64,000 nucleotides of DNA from Isoetes taiwanensis (Eukaryota; Streptophyta; Lycopodiopsida; Isoetales; Isoetaceae), in the NCBI GenBank assembly GCA_021234155.1, contig JAJEKV010000188.1:468452-532451 (forward strand), given 5' to 3'. Below the pieces are notes generated by a model. That model had not been told where the DNA came from and searched no databases. It worked only from the letters and a program-made list of their open reading frames with translations. The position numbers were made by a program, and so were the translations under genes. Below are positions 34,308 through 46,559 of this stretch, piece after piece. Position 1 is the first letter of the stretch. Every line of letters starts with the position of its first letter.

Positions 34308-36864
34308 TGTAACGATCCCCGCTGCTTGGTGTTGTTTTGTAGCCGTGAGGTTTTAAACTATAGAATTCATTAGCTAAGGGTATTTGAACCATTAATATAA
34401 TTCATGTTAAAAAGGTGAGCACCATAAACTAGGAAAGCGAGGCTCGTGATTTGTGCCAAGGGATGTCATGCCAAATTCGGCACACCCTTCGGATTAGGAG
34501 AATGCCTAATCGAGCCTTATGTGTGGCAGTATGACAGATTGCCAACTGTGGTTCCTGCACTTAGCCAAGCAGAAATAAAAGATTTAAGCCATGGGAGTAA
34601 TTTAGACCAATAGGACATTGCCAAGTGGGTTTTGCCATGTGGCTCAAATATATATATAAGGCCTTTGCTAGATAAGAACGAGACCAGGGACGAGCTTGAA
34701 GCGAGCCAACGCCGGAGGAAGGAGCTGGAAGCAAAGCAACGGGAGTCAAGCCGAAATCAAACAAAAAGAAACTGAGACCGAGAGTACTACGAGGTGGGGA
34801 TTTGAGCTTGAATCCGTTCCCTGTTACAGTTCTAGAAGAAAGCCGAAATTAAGAAAAACATTAACTGTCCGAGTCTTGGAGTCTCTTTTAATCTCTTGAA
34901 TCCAACTCCAGCTTAGAACCTGTCATGTAGACAGCAGGGTTAGTGAAGCCGGGTCCATGATATATAACTCCCAAACCGGTCTTTTCTAGGGCCCAAACCG
35001 GTCTTTTCTAGACGCATCTTTTCGGGACGCTCCCAAGCAGGGTTAGTGAAGCCGGGTCTAGAAAAGCCGGTCTTTTCTAGACGCATCTGTTGTGCTTGCC
35101 CGTCGGTCTCCTTAGCTTGAGTGTAAACTGAGAATATAGCTGGGCTAAAAAGCCGAGTCAATTCTGCTTTCTGAGTTCTGCGCCATCCGGCAATTGAGTC
35201 CTGTAGATTGGGTTCCTATTGTCCATGCTTTGTATTAGCCTTATTCTTGTAAATCCGCCTCATTCATGCTGTCAATCGGCCGGGGTTATGCCCTGGGCTA
35301 TCAATTCAATTCCATTCCACAATTCTGGGTTTTGTGCAACCACCGATTGGAGCCTTGCCGTTGCAAGCTTTTCTGTCGCCACTGTTCTATCTGCCTGTCG
35401 GCCTTGTGCCTTATTTTGCTGGCCGAGTTTCCATAGATTTCCCTGAGCAGAGTCTTGAGACATCCGGTGGGTCTGTATCCTGATCACTATCAGCTCTTCC
35501 GCAGTCGTTAGTCGTGTGCTTTATGTAAGTGAGATACCAAGGTCCGGTATCCCCATGGCCTCTACATGTATTCTTAAAGTCTAAGGATTGGTCCCTGTAA
35601 TACTTAGTGTCTAAGGTTTTTCACCTTCATAGCCCATTCACTTGGTGAGATCTCTCTTAAGGGTCTGGGATATATATAGAGCAATAGACTTCTTGAACTC
35701 TTGTTATGTAGAATGATTATGAGGTTGTGACTATGTTGTTCCCCTTTGCGCTGGAGCTATATTCTTGATATTAAGCTACTTAGTGAACATTTAGGAATGT
35801 GGGGCATGGAACATGGGTGCTATATAGTTACAATGCTTTAGATGTGGAATGGTTTGCCTTGTAGAGGTTCTGGATGATATTTTCTCTTGTGAATATTCGT
35901 GATGAATGTTGTGGCATTTGGCATTGCATTTACGGCCCATCTTCGGAGGGGTGGGGCAGCCGTGTGACTCCGCATCCGTGGCCAGAGGGAGAGGGCTAGA
36001 CGGATGAGGCCAAGGGGAGAGCCCCCTTGTTTAACGGCCTGTACGTACAGGGATTTGGAATATGTCTCCTTGGGGTCGCGACCCAAGGGGAACGTTGGTC
36101 TGGATCAGAGATCCTAGGCATACTGTGATGCATTTAGATTTGAGAACTGCTTGAGATTACTTTTCTAACCCTTTTGCAGGATTATAGAGCCAGGTGAGTA
36201 ACTGTGGTCACGTATGGATCTCTCATGTTGTGTATACTTGTTGTTTCCTACCCTAGTGTTCCCCACTTAGTCCTTGTGGACTAACCCCTGCTTGCTTGCT
36301 GTATGTGGCTAAAGATGGCACGTCCGGGTGAGCCGAGCATCACGTTACACCTAGATTCCTTCGTAACGTGGTGGTTCCGAGAGACCTATGATGCGCCGGA
36401 ACTTGTGTCGAAACACCAAATTTATGACATGCTGATGAACCTCTTCAGGCAGATTTACTATAAGGAGAGGCAACCGCAGGTTGACCTCTTGGATAGAGAG
36501 TCTGGAGAGGAACCCTCGGGAGAGTCCGGTTCAACAGGGTCCTCTTCAGTCACCTCTGATGGGGCGTCTGAGTGATGTGTTATATTTTGTGGTGCAGACA
36601 TCTGTAGTTTTGTTGGACATGTAGCAGCTTATCTTGTGTATAAGTCTTGAACTTTATTTTGCTTGGTATCCCATGTGATGATGAACTTGTAATCTGTGTG
36701 ATCCTAAACTCTTTGTATTTTGAGAATCTTATGAATGTGATCTAGACGTTTTGGCAGTGCTCTTTATGAATTTATATTGCCATGATCGTTAGATTATTTC
36801 ATATTAAATGTAGTATGTTGTAACGCGGCGGACGGCCCAGGCCAAGGGGGCTGGGTCCGTCTCA
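34308..36864 (+). mobile_element. Putative solo LTR (about 2.6 kb) with 5-bp target duplication
   Basis: Starts TGTAACGATCCCC and ends GGGTCCGTCTCA. The termini are partly inverted to each other, and TCTTC flanks both sides (34303-34307 and 36865-36869). A TATA run (about 34648-34662) precedes a candidate start. Near the 3' part is a short frame (ATG at 36315, to 36575) with a Glu/Ser-rich end, as in some plant Ty3-type LTRs. Internal duplicated blocks built on AACCGGTCTTTTCTAG and AGCAGGGTTAGTGAAGCCGG occupy about 34928-35090. No gag-pol sequence follows, hence solo LTR. Confidence 0.55.
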
Positions 36865-37129
36865 TCTTCAGTACCTGTTCCACCCATTTTTTGGAGGGTC
36901 CAGACTGCAAGCTCAAAGGGAACGCCGCAGTTATCCTTTTCATCGCTTTGCTTTTATTCAGTAAGTGTAATTTATTCAGTATAGGTATACTTTTGATGAC
37001 TAGGGTTACTTTAGATGGCAAGGTTCTTAGGTTGCAGTATAATGCTAATAAACATCGCCTTCGCAATCCTGTTCAGCATTAAATCGAGTCTTCATAGGGT
37101 ATGTCTTATGGAAAGTCTGAGTACGTAAT

Positions 37130-37520
37130 ATTTGGTTGCGAGGATCGCTGCCGCGATTTTGACGAGCAATTATTTTTGCAGGATGAAAGAACTTATGGAA
37201 CTTCACATCAATGGTAAGAAGGTAGCAGGTGGCAGACCACACAATTTTATGCACCATCACAATGTTCCCGTGCCAGAGGGACTGGTTATTGTTTCTTTTC
37301 AAAATGTCTTTGATGGGAAGATGCCCCTGCCATATCCTGAGGCAGAGATGGAAACGCTTTGTGAGGCTGTGGGTGCCTTTATTCTTTAGCAGAAGAAAGA
37401 TATCAAGGGTCACCTGAGCGAGACTGATGAGGTTTGCACCCCTCCGACACAGATTAAACATATAAATTGGCAAGACAGAGGAAAAGATGCATCTGAGACA
37501 GAAGAAACCAACATAATGCA
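37130..37520 (+). pseudogene. CACTA (Ptta/En-Spm)-like coding fragment
   Basis: The frame 37132-37389 includes a phrase of the form PLPYPEAEMETLCEAVGAFI followed by a broken QKKDI. It resembles the segment of plant Ptta/En-Spm transposase-associated proteins with ETLGEAVGTFIQWPK-type wording. It is interrupted by a stop (TAG at 37387-37389). The assignment rests on remembered family wording only. Confidence 0.35.
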
Positions 37521-37799
37521 AGGGGGATCTCTAGAGATGCGCTTGCAGAGAAGTCATGTATTTTATTGCATGAATGCTACAATCTGGCATACGCAACTGG
37601 CTTCATCATTTTCACGGATCCAAACCATGATGTAGGTGACATGAAGTTGGGAGATGATAGCAGCTACCATAATGGGCATGTTTCCAATGCCTGCCAAGGT
37701 TACAATGCGGTGTCAAGCATGCGCAGAAATGTCGCAAATGCATGATCTGGTGAGATGGCCAATAGCATTGGTCCTTGTTGACAATGTTCCCCTTTCTAG

Positions 37800-40500
37800 A
37801 CTAGTGTGGCAGTCAAGGAGATGATTGTGGAAAATGAACCATATATTGTGAAACAGAAGGTGGGCATATCGAAGAAAAGACTCTACAAGATGATCAATCG
37901 GAGACCAAGAGCACGTCCATACCTGAGTACGTGTGAAAAAAAAACCATTGCTGAAGCTATTCTCGACATCAGGTCATCACTTTGTTGCCTAAGAAGATGT
38001 TGTGCTAATTTCACTTTCAAGAGGTAGCCGAGATGTGGATCTTCTACTGGAACATGAGATGCTCAGAGCGCACAATCTTTACATACAATATGCAAGATCT
38101 GTGTTCTAAAAATGGTAATGTGAAAGAAATAATGTTAAATAACAAGCAGTTGTGCATGAAAGCATGGCATAGAGCATATGGCATTCCCACTTCTACATTT
38201 TACAAATGGAGGAAGCTCTTCTTGGAGGGCCATAGAATTGCAGAACATGGAAATTGTGGTTCTAAGAAGACGATATCTCATACACTGGCTAGTAATGTCG
38301 TGTTATCTACGTATATAGATGAAAATGCGGAAATGATGCCACACCGCTTTAAAGTTACGAGTGAGAGCATTAGACAAAATGTGAAGAGGCTGCCATATTG
38401 ACTAAAAAAGATATACATCAGGAGATAGACATTACTGTTATAGAGATGACAGAGAAGCATGTCTCTCTTTGATCCTTTCTAGCTGGATGGAAGGAGAACC
38501 TTTTAGAGGTTGCAATTGACAGAAATAATTCTTAATGGTTAAGCACACATATGTGCTGACATGGAAGCCTATGTATTTACATAGGACCATGGTCTATAGT
38601 TTAGCATATATTTATGTTCATGTATGCCCCCTAGGTTAGGTGTCAACGTGCTATGCTCTACACGTCACATATGTGACCATCTTCTGTAGCACCGAGAAAA
38701 GCAACAATCCAATCCATCATATTCCTTTTTTCTGAGTTTCACTCCGTCTCTTTTCTCTCTTGTTTTCTTGCTGTTTGATTCTAGCCTAGATCACAAGTTT
38801 TGTCAGCAATTGCAAAGAGAATCGCGTTTTTGATGATAAAGGAAAAGCTTGCTAAGACAAGAGATCCAAATGAGAGAAGAGAACTTGCAGTTGAAAGAAA
38901 AGCACAATGGATCAGAATAAGACCATGGTTCCTCTCTAGAAAAGCTAGCAAAATCTGTGTAGAGAGGAAAACGACTCAAAGTGAGTCTAATAAGTGCTCT
39001 GATGCATGGACATGGTATCGGTGCCTTGGGCCATTTTTCATTTGACCTTTGACCTACCTGATGATTCCAACTTTCATATTGGATCCTTGAATCATGCACT
39101 AAAGATTCTCGAGAATGCATCTGATGATAGTTGGGGCCATTTGAGAGATGCAGAACGACCTAAAAGCCGTTGGACAAAAATAATTCAAAGCACCGAAGCT
39201 TTACAGACTAAGGTAATCAATGGCACTAGAAATGATTTCTTGCCTCCTCCAAGAGGCTATCCAGGAGGCTCTACTTGCAACTAGATAATTGCTCAGGTCA
39301 AAACAAGAGCAGATATTTGTTCTCTTACTTATCATACCTAGTTTTGTTGGGTGTCTTTGATCAAGTCCAGTTGGGGTTCATGATGGTCGGACATACCCAT
39401 GATGACATAGATGGTCTATTGGAAACTACTCAACTCTCTTGAAAAGATTGGATGCATTGACTATTCCTGAACTTATGCGACTCTTTAGGAGTGTGGTTCC
39501 AAACTTCCAAGTCTCCTGCACCCTATCTTGTCACGGAGGTACCTAATTGGAAGAAAATTGTGAAAGGCTATATCCCTGACAAGAAGAACCATTTATATGG
39601 TCATTTAGAACCTCTTCTCTTCAAGTTTTGCATTAAAGATGGGTGCCCACTCATGTACTACAAGATGAGACCAAGTCATCGAGAGTGGCTACTGGAAAAA
39701 GGAATCAAGATGTGGAGGGAAGATGGCGGTCTTCCTATGATCCCGATAGGATCACCTAAGGCCGTCCAACCATATGGGAATTTGAAAGAAATAGGTGTAT
39801 TGAGATCCTCTATTGCCAAATACATGATGCACTGGGCAATCATCTCTAGGGCTAGCAACAACTCATGCTCCAACACGTATATGAATGAGGTTATTGACTA
39901 CTGGTCAGCTTTGATGCATGTGCTTGGGGATGTTCAAGCTGGTAGAGTAGTCATTGAAGATTTCTGGCCCAGCACCAATCAAAGTGCCTTGGAAGAACTC
40001 GAGAACGTGTTGGAGGATGAACACGTCGAACAATGCACTATGTAGGACTCTTTTTGGGTCGACCTAAGAACCCGGTCGAAATTTTTGATTCTTATCAAGA
40101 TGTTAAGTTAGAAATGCTCTTGCTCATCCGACCACATGATAAGTGCCCTATTTGGATGGCTTTTGCCGAGGAAGATCCAATACAAGGTCCAAACCTCCCT
40201 CACTAGAAGAGGTGTTTGTCTCTTTGTGGGAGTCAGTTATGAGAAAGGGCACATCATATGAAATGCAATATAGGGATTGCTAGGTAAGAAGTGGAGACCA
40301 AATCCCAATGACCGACCATGCTATCAGCATTTAAAAACAATAGACTATGGCTGGGCTATGAAGACCAAGCCATTGTTAGTGGTCATCCCTAATAGTGTCG
40401 ATATCCAATTGCAAGAATTGGTGGCCAAAGAAGCTAACGATGTGGTAGAGAATTCCTGAGGTCGACCTACAGGCGATCTTGAGTCCTTTAAGGTATGAAA
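37800..40500 (+). pseudogene. Decayed gene or transposon of the GHTHDDID (DUF7869-like) family
   Basis: Successive + strand frames, broken by stops and frameshifts, keep a consistent order. An N-terminal part has CMKAWHRAYGIPTSTFYKW and HRIAEHGNCGSKK (38033-38401). A middle part follows (38800-39284). The key block at 39278-39442 reads QLDNCSGQNKSRYLFSYLSY, then LVLLGVFDQVQLGF and MMVGHTHDDIDGLL, then a stop. The C-terminal part (39491-40045, 184 residues) has LLFKFCIKDGCPLMYYKM. The DNC-NKS plus GHTHDDID signature matches large plant, animal and oomycete proteins of unknown function with the DUF7869 domain, often multicopy and transposon-like. At least three frame changes show it is dead here. 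Confidence 0.6.
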
Positions 40501-41413
40501 AACTAGATCAAATTCATTATGATATTCATTATATCGCTTACAAATGCTCACATCTTTAATAGGTGTACAATATACTTATAGCACACATGATTCGTAGCAA
40601 TATTCGCTCGTCATGGCCACGTAAGGTGATCGCATTGAGCTCATAGGTGTCGCGCTCTGGAACCCAAATAGGATGGATAACAACACGATATAGCCGGGGG
40701 AATCCATTTTGCGGGATCAAGGTACGACACTCTCATAATGCATCCACACAAATCATTATAAGTCATTGAGCAAGTAATGGAGTCAATATGCTCTGGACGA
40801 GCAGGCAGTAACGACATATCACTGGCAGAACATCGCACATGGCAAATGATCGAATTGGGCCATCGCCTCTAGTTGTATTTATAGCCATAAAATTATTGAT
40901 GTTCACTGTAGAAACATTATGGTGTATATACGAGTATCACATGCCTCAATAATATGTATGCATATACCATCAATAATTTTTGGTGGTTACCTATCCACCA
41001 ATTATTTTCTATTTTTATTTTTGTGGTTATCAACAATTCTGGAGGATACTTGAGCTTAAGAAGTAGGAGAAATTACTTCAGCTTGAGCAAGTTACCTCAT
41101 ATCAAAATTCTATAAATTGTGTTATTCTCTCCAATTAGTTAAATCATGCTTAATACTACGTACTATAATTCATGCATCTTATTAAATCAGTAATTCTCCC
41201 TTGTGTTTATAATTCAAACAGCCCGTTTCGCTTCTACACAAGTCTCTTTAATAGGCTTGCCTAAGCCAAGTTATAAGATTTTCTAAAATTTTATCCTATC
41301 CACGTTGCCTCCCACATCATTATTTTTTGGCATGTCCTAACTTAACCATGAGATTTACTATTTTTCATTGATAACATTTTACCAGCCTTCTGACTGTTAA
41401 TTGTCTTCGTCAC
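40501..41413. other. Intergenic, nothing recognised
   Basis: AT-rich between two mobile remnants. No supported gene. Confidence 0.4.
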
Positions 41414-42625
41414 AATGTTCCCCCTATGCACTATAATAGCCGTGAAGTTGAAGTTGTAGATAGCTACAAGTATCTTGGTGTAGAATTCTGTAAGAACACA
41501 TTTTGGGAACAGTGTATTACCAAGCGGGTGGCTGCTGGATGGAGAGCACTCTATGCAATGCAAAACAATTGTTTTCGCGCAGAAATTCATGATTGGCCAC
41601 GGAAAGCCCACTTGTTTCGGGCTTTAGTAGAGCCTGTTTTACTGTATGGTTCTGAAGTGTGGGGGCCTGCCATTAGTGCTAGTGCTTGGGAGAGCTTGGA
41701 GCGGGTGCAAAAGTCCTTTCTCACTTACAGCCTCGGAGTTAAAACAACGGTGCCCTATGCTATTCTTTTACAAGAGAGCGGTTTTGGCCTCTTCAACATT
41801 CGCCATGAAGCGCCATCTCCACTATATCTGCAAGGTGCACCACATGGATGATGTTAGGTATCCTGTTCTTGCACTTGCCATGGCTGAATCTCCTCAGCGT
41901 TTGAAACGGCATTGCACTACATGGTTTGCCCGTTGGGCTGTCGTGCAAACTGAGCACCGCCTCGATGCTTGCCGCCTCGATCCCGAGTTTTGGAACAATA
42001 TCTCAATGGCCGTTTTTCTCAAAAGATATGGGACGCAGTTACTTTGGCCCAAGTGAAAACTGGTCATTATCATGCACACATAAATCTCACCTTGGCACCG
42101 GGGCCCCAAGCTTATTTGCTTGCTTCATTGTCCAGAACAAGCTTGTAGCTATTGCATCAATTCGCCGCGGGGTCCCACAGTCTCTGGATTGAGACAGTAG
42201 ATGGGAGCGCCGCAATTGCCGCGAGAAGCGAGACTATGTGCCTGTTGCCAGTTACAGGTTATTGAAGATGAAAGCCATACTCTTCTGAGTTGCCCTGCTT
42301 TTGAGATAGTCCGGAATCATCTTTTGACCTTAGCATTCCATTCCACGCTTCCACAACTTCTCAGAGCACCATCTGTGCATGACTTGGCATTATACATACT
42401 TGAGGTTCTAGATAAACGTATGCAATTACTGAGCCCTCAGTAGTCATTATCTCTGCTTGTCTAGTATCATCATTACTGCAAAGGTTTTTCCCTTGAAAAC
42501 CTTTCGAGGCAGGGGTTTTTTAATCCTAGTAGTAATGATTGTACTAGCCCATTGTATGGGTCCCATGACCTATTGGTCTCCGTGGACGTTAAAAAAACTA
42601 TTCTATTCTATTCTATTCCTTCAAG
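41414..42625 (+). mobile_element. 5'-truncated LINE with microsatellite tail (tail-family copy A)
   Basis: Coding remnants in three frames are collinear. 41426-41851 has VDSYKYLGVEFC, LYAMQNNCFRAEIHDW and VEPVLLYGSEVWG. 41850-42056 has a HLHYICKVHHMDDVRYPVLA-type block. 42201-42443 has LCACCQLQVIEDESHTLLSC, a zinc-finger C-x2-C-x8-H-x4-C end of LINE polymerases, and then a stop. The 3' UTR (about 42470-42592) leads to a tail of CTATT units up to about 42618. The same 3' end occurs in several short elements in the window, so this is the likely partner LINE that mobilises them (inference). Confidence 0.75.
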
Positions 42626-43221
42626 ATTCTTCTAAAAATTTACCTAATGTTGCATGGCATTCAAATGCTGGTATTTTATATTATCGTTGTAGTGCACAAA
42701 AGCCGACGATTTAGGCTAAACTTGTTCTAAAAATCACTTGCTTGTATCTATACTTTGGATATTACATTTGCCATCTTATATTAAAACACTAAGTGCTCAA
42801 TTTGCAAGTCCTACCCCAATTCTGTTGACTATTTGATGATTGGGGGCCTTAATGAGCAAAGAACTTGAATATGTATTTGTTACTACATATTGTTTTAGGA
42901 GTTCTTGAAAAAGTTATTGATTTTAACACGCAAAAAGGTGATGTTGTGGTTGTTGCAAGGCTGTTAAATGTTTGATTGCCTCGGACCTTGACCACAAGTT
43001 GTATTGTACGGACAGCTGGATGTAAGCATCTCAGTGGACGTTAAAAAAACTATTCTATTCTTCTCAACCAACTCTTTTTTTTCTTTTTCTTTTTCTTTTT
43101 TTTTTCTTTTTCTTTTTCTTTTTCCTGAACCAGTGATATTAATACTTCTTAATTTGCAATCTGAAACCCTAAATAGAGAAATGGAAAATATCTTGTTGCT
43201 CCTGAAAAGGTTGATGTAATA
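42626..43221. other. Intergenic; short tail fragment and (CTTTTT)n tract
   Basis: 43031-43064 repeats the LINE tail (CAGTGGACGTTAAAAAAACT, then ATTCTATTC). 43077-43123 is a pyrimidine microsatellite of CTTTTT units. No gene. Confidence 0.55.
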
Positions 43222-43400
43222 GGAAGGAAGGAAGGAAGAAACTTTTAATGTCCACGGAACCCAATCGGGTTATGGGACCACAAGTACAAAACGGGACCGA
43301 AGTCCCTAACCAGAACAAGGACCGAAGCCCACAGAACAAACCATAATCACCATGGCCCAGATTAAAAACCACCTGGGAAAAAACTGTTGCCAGGATGACT
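43222..43400 (-). mobile_element. Retroposon tail-family copy E, (TTCC)n tail
   Basis: Read on the - strand it holds GTCCCATAACCCGATTGGGTTC, CGTGGACATTAAAAG and then (TTCC)n (GGAA on the + strand at 43222-43238). It includes an extra CTTCGGTCC direct repeat absent from the other copies. Confidence 0.6.
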
Positions 43401-43569
43401 ACGCATCCAAAAATCCATGCTATTGCAAAAAGCAATAAGCATACCTCCAACAGACAAGACTTCACCGAACGCAATGCTAAAGGCATTTGGCTTTAAGAAT
43501 GGTTCCCATATGTATGTTGTGCATGGGTGATGTTTATGTAAGAGAAATTAAATTATTTCTTCTGAATGG

Positions 43570-43745
43570 ATTGTTTTTAAACCCCCGGGGTGCACCTATC
43601 ATATCATGTGCATGCAAGGGGTCACCAAAAACCCCCTTGTATATGCCTTTGAAAAATTTGCCAGAAACCCCCATTTCAGCCACATATTATATGAGAATCA
43701 CCTAAAAAATCCCTCCAAGGAGTGTCAAAGGATTCTCATTCTCAT
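43570..43745 (+). repeat. C-run-punctuated dispersed repeat
   Basis: CCCCCGGGGTGCACC, CATGTGCATGCAAGGGG, AAAAACCCCCTTGTATA, TTGCCAGAAACCCCC and CCTAAAAAATCCCTCC follow one another at roughly 25-40 bp spacing, matching the 24.0 and 50.3 kb copies. Confidence 0.6.
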
Positions 43746-44802
43746 CTGTGCTCTTGAATATTGTGTAGGGCTTTTTGAGGCACAAACAAATAATATATCT
43801 AAATTAAAAGAAGTTTGACTCCCTGTTTTCTTTCTAGCAGGAAATAAATTGGAACCTGTTTGCATCAAAGTTTAAAACATTTTAAAAAGAATTACGGGTG
43901 AACCAAATGAAGTGAAACCATGAAGAAGTGTTTCATGAGAATCATGCTAGCTATATAAGCGGGAACAATCATTCCATTTTTTGTGAAAGAAAAGCTTGAG
44001 GAAGAAAAGAACTTTTACAATGAGAACCATTTATCCGGAAATAGACTTATTAGAGCGAAGGCTCGCCATATTTTTCTAATTATTCTAAATATCATGCTCA
44101 CTAGAACTCTTCTAAGAAGACAAGGTAGTAACCCATGAGCTTAATCCACAAGCTTGTTTGCGTCATGCGAGAGCAGTTTGTAGACAAGCAAGTTCATATG
44201 GAGGTTTTTCAAAGAAGACAAAGCAAGCCATGAGCTTAGTATAGGAGCTTGATTGCTTCATGTGAGAATAATCTATGGGCTAGCTTGCTTATGTAGTGGC
44301 CCTCCAGGGCCCAAGCTGATAAGAAGTTAGATAGTTACTTGTGTTTAGAGCTCAAAAGAAAGACGACAATTATTTGAAAATTTTAGAATTCAGTAAGATT
44401 GAACTTTTTATAGGGTAGGGAAGATGATACCCACGTGAATTTTCTCTTGTATCAACTAGTAAAATATAAGAAGGTGCATCCAATCTCAACCATTTCTTTA
44501 TGAAAATAATGAAATGGAGACATGCAATAGACTTCAAGTATGGGGTTTAGAACAGACTTTATCATAAAGGGGGGAACAATGGAATTAAAATAGAGTCTAT
44601 CTATCATATAAGGATGTTACAATGTAAAACCTGAGTTAGAATTATCAAGTGGAAGTCCTGGCTTTATAGTACAAAACAAACCATTGGGTTCTAAGGTAGG
44701 CATAATTTACAATGACTTCACATGCTTTATGCTCCTACATTTGTTATGTGCATCATGACATAAGTTAGCATCCAATATGCCCCTCAATATATTCAAAAAA
44801 TC
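43746..44802. other. Intergenic, nothing recognised
   Basis: Two similar phrases (AAGACAAGGTAGTAACCCATGA and AAGACAAAGCAAGCCATGA, about 44116 and 44216) hint at an old local duplication. No gene. Confidence 0.4.
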
Positions 44803-45232
44803 AAATAACTACTTTTTTTTTTTTGAAGAACTGTGTCATCAATATATTAAAAGAATAGTAATGTTACAAAGCAAGTGAGGCGGAAGGAAAACTGCCCCAA
44901 AGAGACAACGATACCTCGACACTCCACAACAAACTCACAGAAAAACTGCAACTCTACTGCTGTACAAACCGACCATCACCATCTACAACACCCAAGAAGT
45001 CCCGCCAAATGGCAAACTTCCACTCTACTAATCCCGGGAACACCAGAAAGCTTTGAAATAGCTTGTACCTGAGTCGAGGAATCAGAGAGGCTGCAGGCTG
45101 CTGAATCCCCTGAAAGATCCACAACCGCCGCCGCTTCCAAATCAGCCACACCAACCAAGCCACGCACAGATGCAAGGCTTGCTGCCGCAAGAGCAGCCAA
45201 GCACCAGGATACACATGAAAATAACTACTTTT
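44803..45232 (-). mobile_element. 5'-truncated L1-type LINE with 14-bp target duplication
   Basis: AAATAACTACTTTT occurs at 44803-44816 and again at 45219-45232, bracketing a 402-bp insert. The insert begins with a T-run (polyA on the - strand). It carries a - strand frame with VAWLVWLIWKRRRLWIF, the WxIWKxRN-type C-terminus of plant LINE zinc-finger domains. The intact duplication implies a fairly recent insertion. Confidence 0.85.
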
Positions 45233-45805
45233 GCCTCCAAAATTTCTGATGTTTTATTGGTTGTTCTTGAATTCTTGAGGAAAGACAATTTTGAACACCC
45301 CGCTTGCTTCACAATCTTTCTCTCTTTATGACACTTCATTTTATTGATATTGTACCACTCTTTTCAAAGTATTATTTGAACTAGTGTATTGGAGGAAATT
45401 AAAAGCCTTTTCCATCTTAATGCGATATGTAGCTAGAGGTACTACCAAAGTAGCTAAGGAACTCTAGCGCAACATGAAGTACAATAACATGCTAATTCAT
45501 TTGCAATGCAAAATTTGATATGTGCTACACCAAAGAATAGGCTAGTTCAATACCTAAGACATGTATATCTAAAGCTTTGTACCTTGGAATATCAAAAACC
45601 AACATCATGTTGCAAACGATTTTACCAAGATAACCACGTAAACCTATATGCGCTCTTGATGTTGAGAGAAACATGGTGACGCGCAACCAACAATAGTATA
45701 AAGTAGTTGGATCTTAAGCCTCTAGCAGATACAAATCCATGCAGAGTAGTTTGGTGTTTTTTTTGAAAAAGGGAGGCAATGCCGTCTCTCTCAAGCTAAA
45801 GACAA
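45233..45805. other. Intergenic, nothing recognised
   Basis: A T-run followed by GAAAAAGGGAGGCAATGCCG at 45757-45785 could be another LINE polyA end on the - strand. No gene. Confidence 0.35.
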
Positions 45806-45990
45806 AATTGAATTGAATTGAATTGAATGACTTTTATCGTTCACGGAGGCCAATCGGCCTATGGAACCCAATACAAGAGCGCAGCAAGCATATTGTTGCC
45901 CGGGTTAAAAAAACCCTGCCCCGAAGTGTTTTCGAGGGAAAAACCATGGCAGCAATAAGACTGCTGATAAGCTGTACAAATGTGACACAA
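45806..45990 (-). mobile_element. Retroposon tail-family copy D, (TTCAA)n tail
   Basis: On the - strand it holds GGTTCCATAGGCCGATTGGC, CTCCGTGAACGATAAAAGTC and then (ATTCA)n. It matches copy C at 49.23-49.40 kb through the GCTGTACAAAT block upstream of the tail, but ends in a different microsatellite unit. Confidence 0.65.
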
Positions 45991-46332
45991 ACATTAATGT
46001 CTGATCAAAGATATATCGATTTGCCTCCCTAGCCTCTTTTCCATTAGTTAAATGGGTCTTGAATAGAGCATCTCGAGATTGGCTTTTCCAGGACTTGGTT
46101 TTCCTAGATGTCAATTAAATGGCAATTTGAGCCTCTTTAAAACGCAAGAGCTCATAACAAATGGGATTAAGCACATTTTAGCAGAGAAAAATGAACAAGT
46201 AATGGATGCTAGAAAAAATAAAAGCATGGAAGTTATTCCCTGAAATGTACTAGTCTAGTAGGCATGATGTATCTTTTAGTGAGAATACGGCGTCTTACCA
46301 TGTTTTAGTTATCTATTCTGTGATATAAATAT
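45991..46332. other. Intergenic, nothing recognised
   Basis: No gene is supported. Confidence 0.4.
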
Positions 46333-46448
46333 CATGTATTTTAGAACGCACTCTTGATAATTGAGTGTTAATTCTGAACTTTAGATCTTGCATGTATTTT
46401 AGAAGGCACTCTTGATAATTGACTGTTAATTCTGAACTTTAGATCTTG
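46333..46448. repeat. 58-bp tandem duplication
   Basis: Two units, 46333-46390 and 46391-46448, start CATGTATTTTAGAA and end TTAGATCTTG, with a few mismatches. Confidence 0.85.
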
Positions 46449-46559
46449 CATGTCATATGCGGTGACCATGCATTTATTTGCCTTGGAAAACCATATAGTG
46501 TTATATGTGGCAAGATCTGCAAGTCACTCTCTCATAATCATCTCTTTACCTCACTTATC

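Noticed and set aside
42482-42525. A terminator-like hairpin in the retroposon tail (AAGGTTTTTCCC...AAAACCTTTCGAGG)
   Set aside because: It is part of the shared LINE 3' end, so it is better read as a feature of that element than as a separate terminator.
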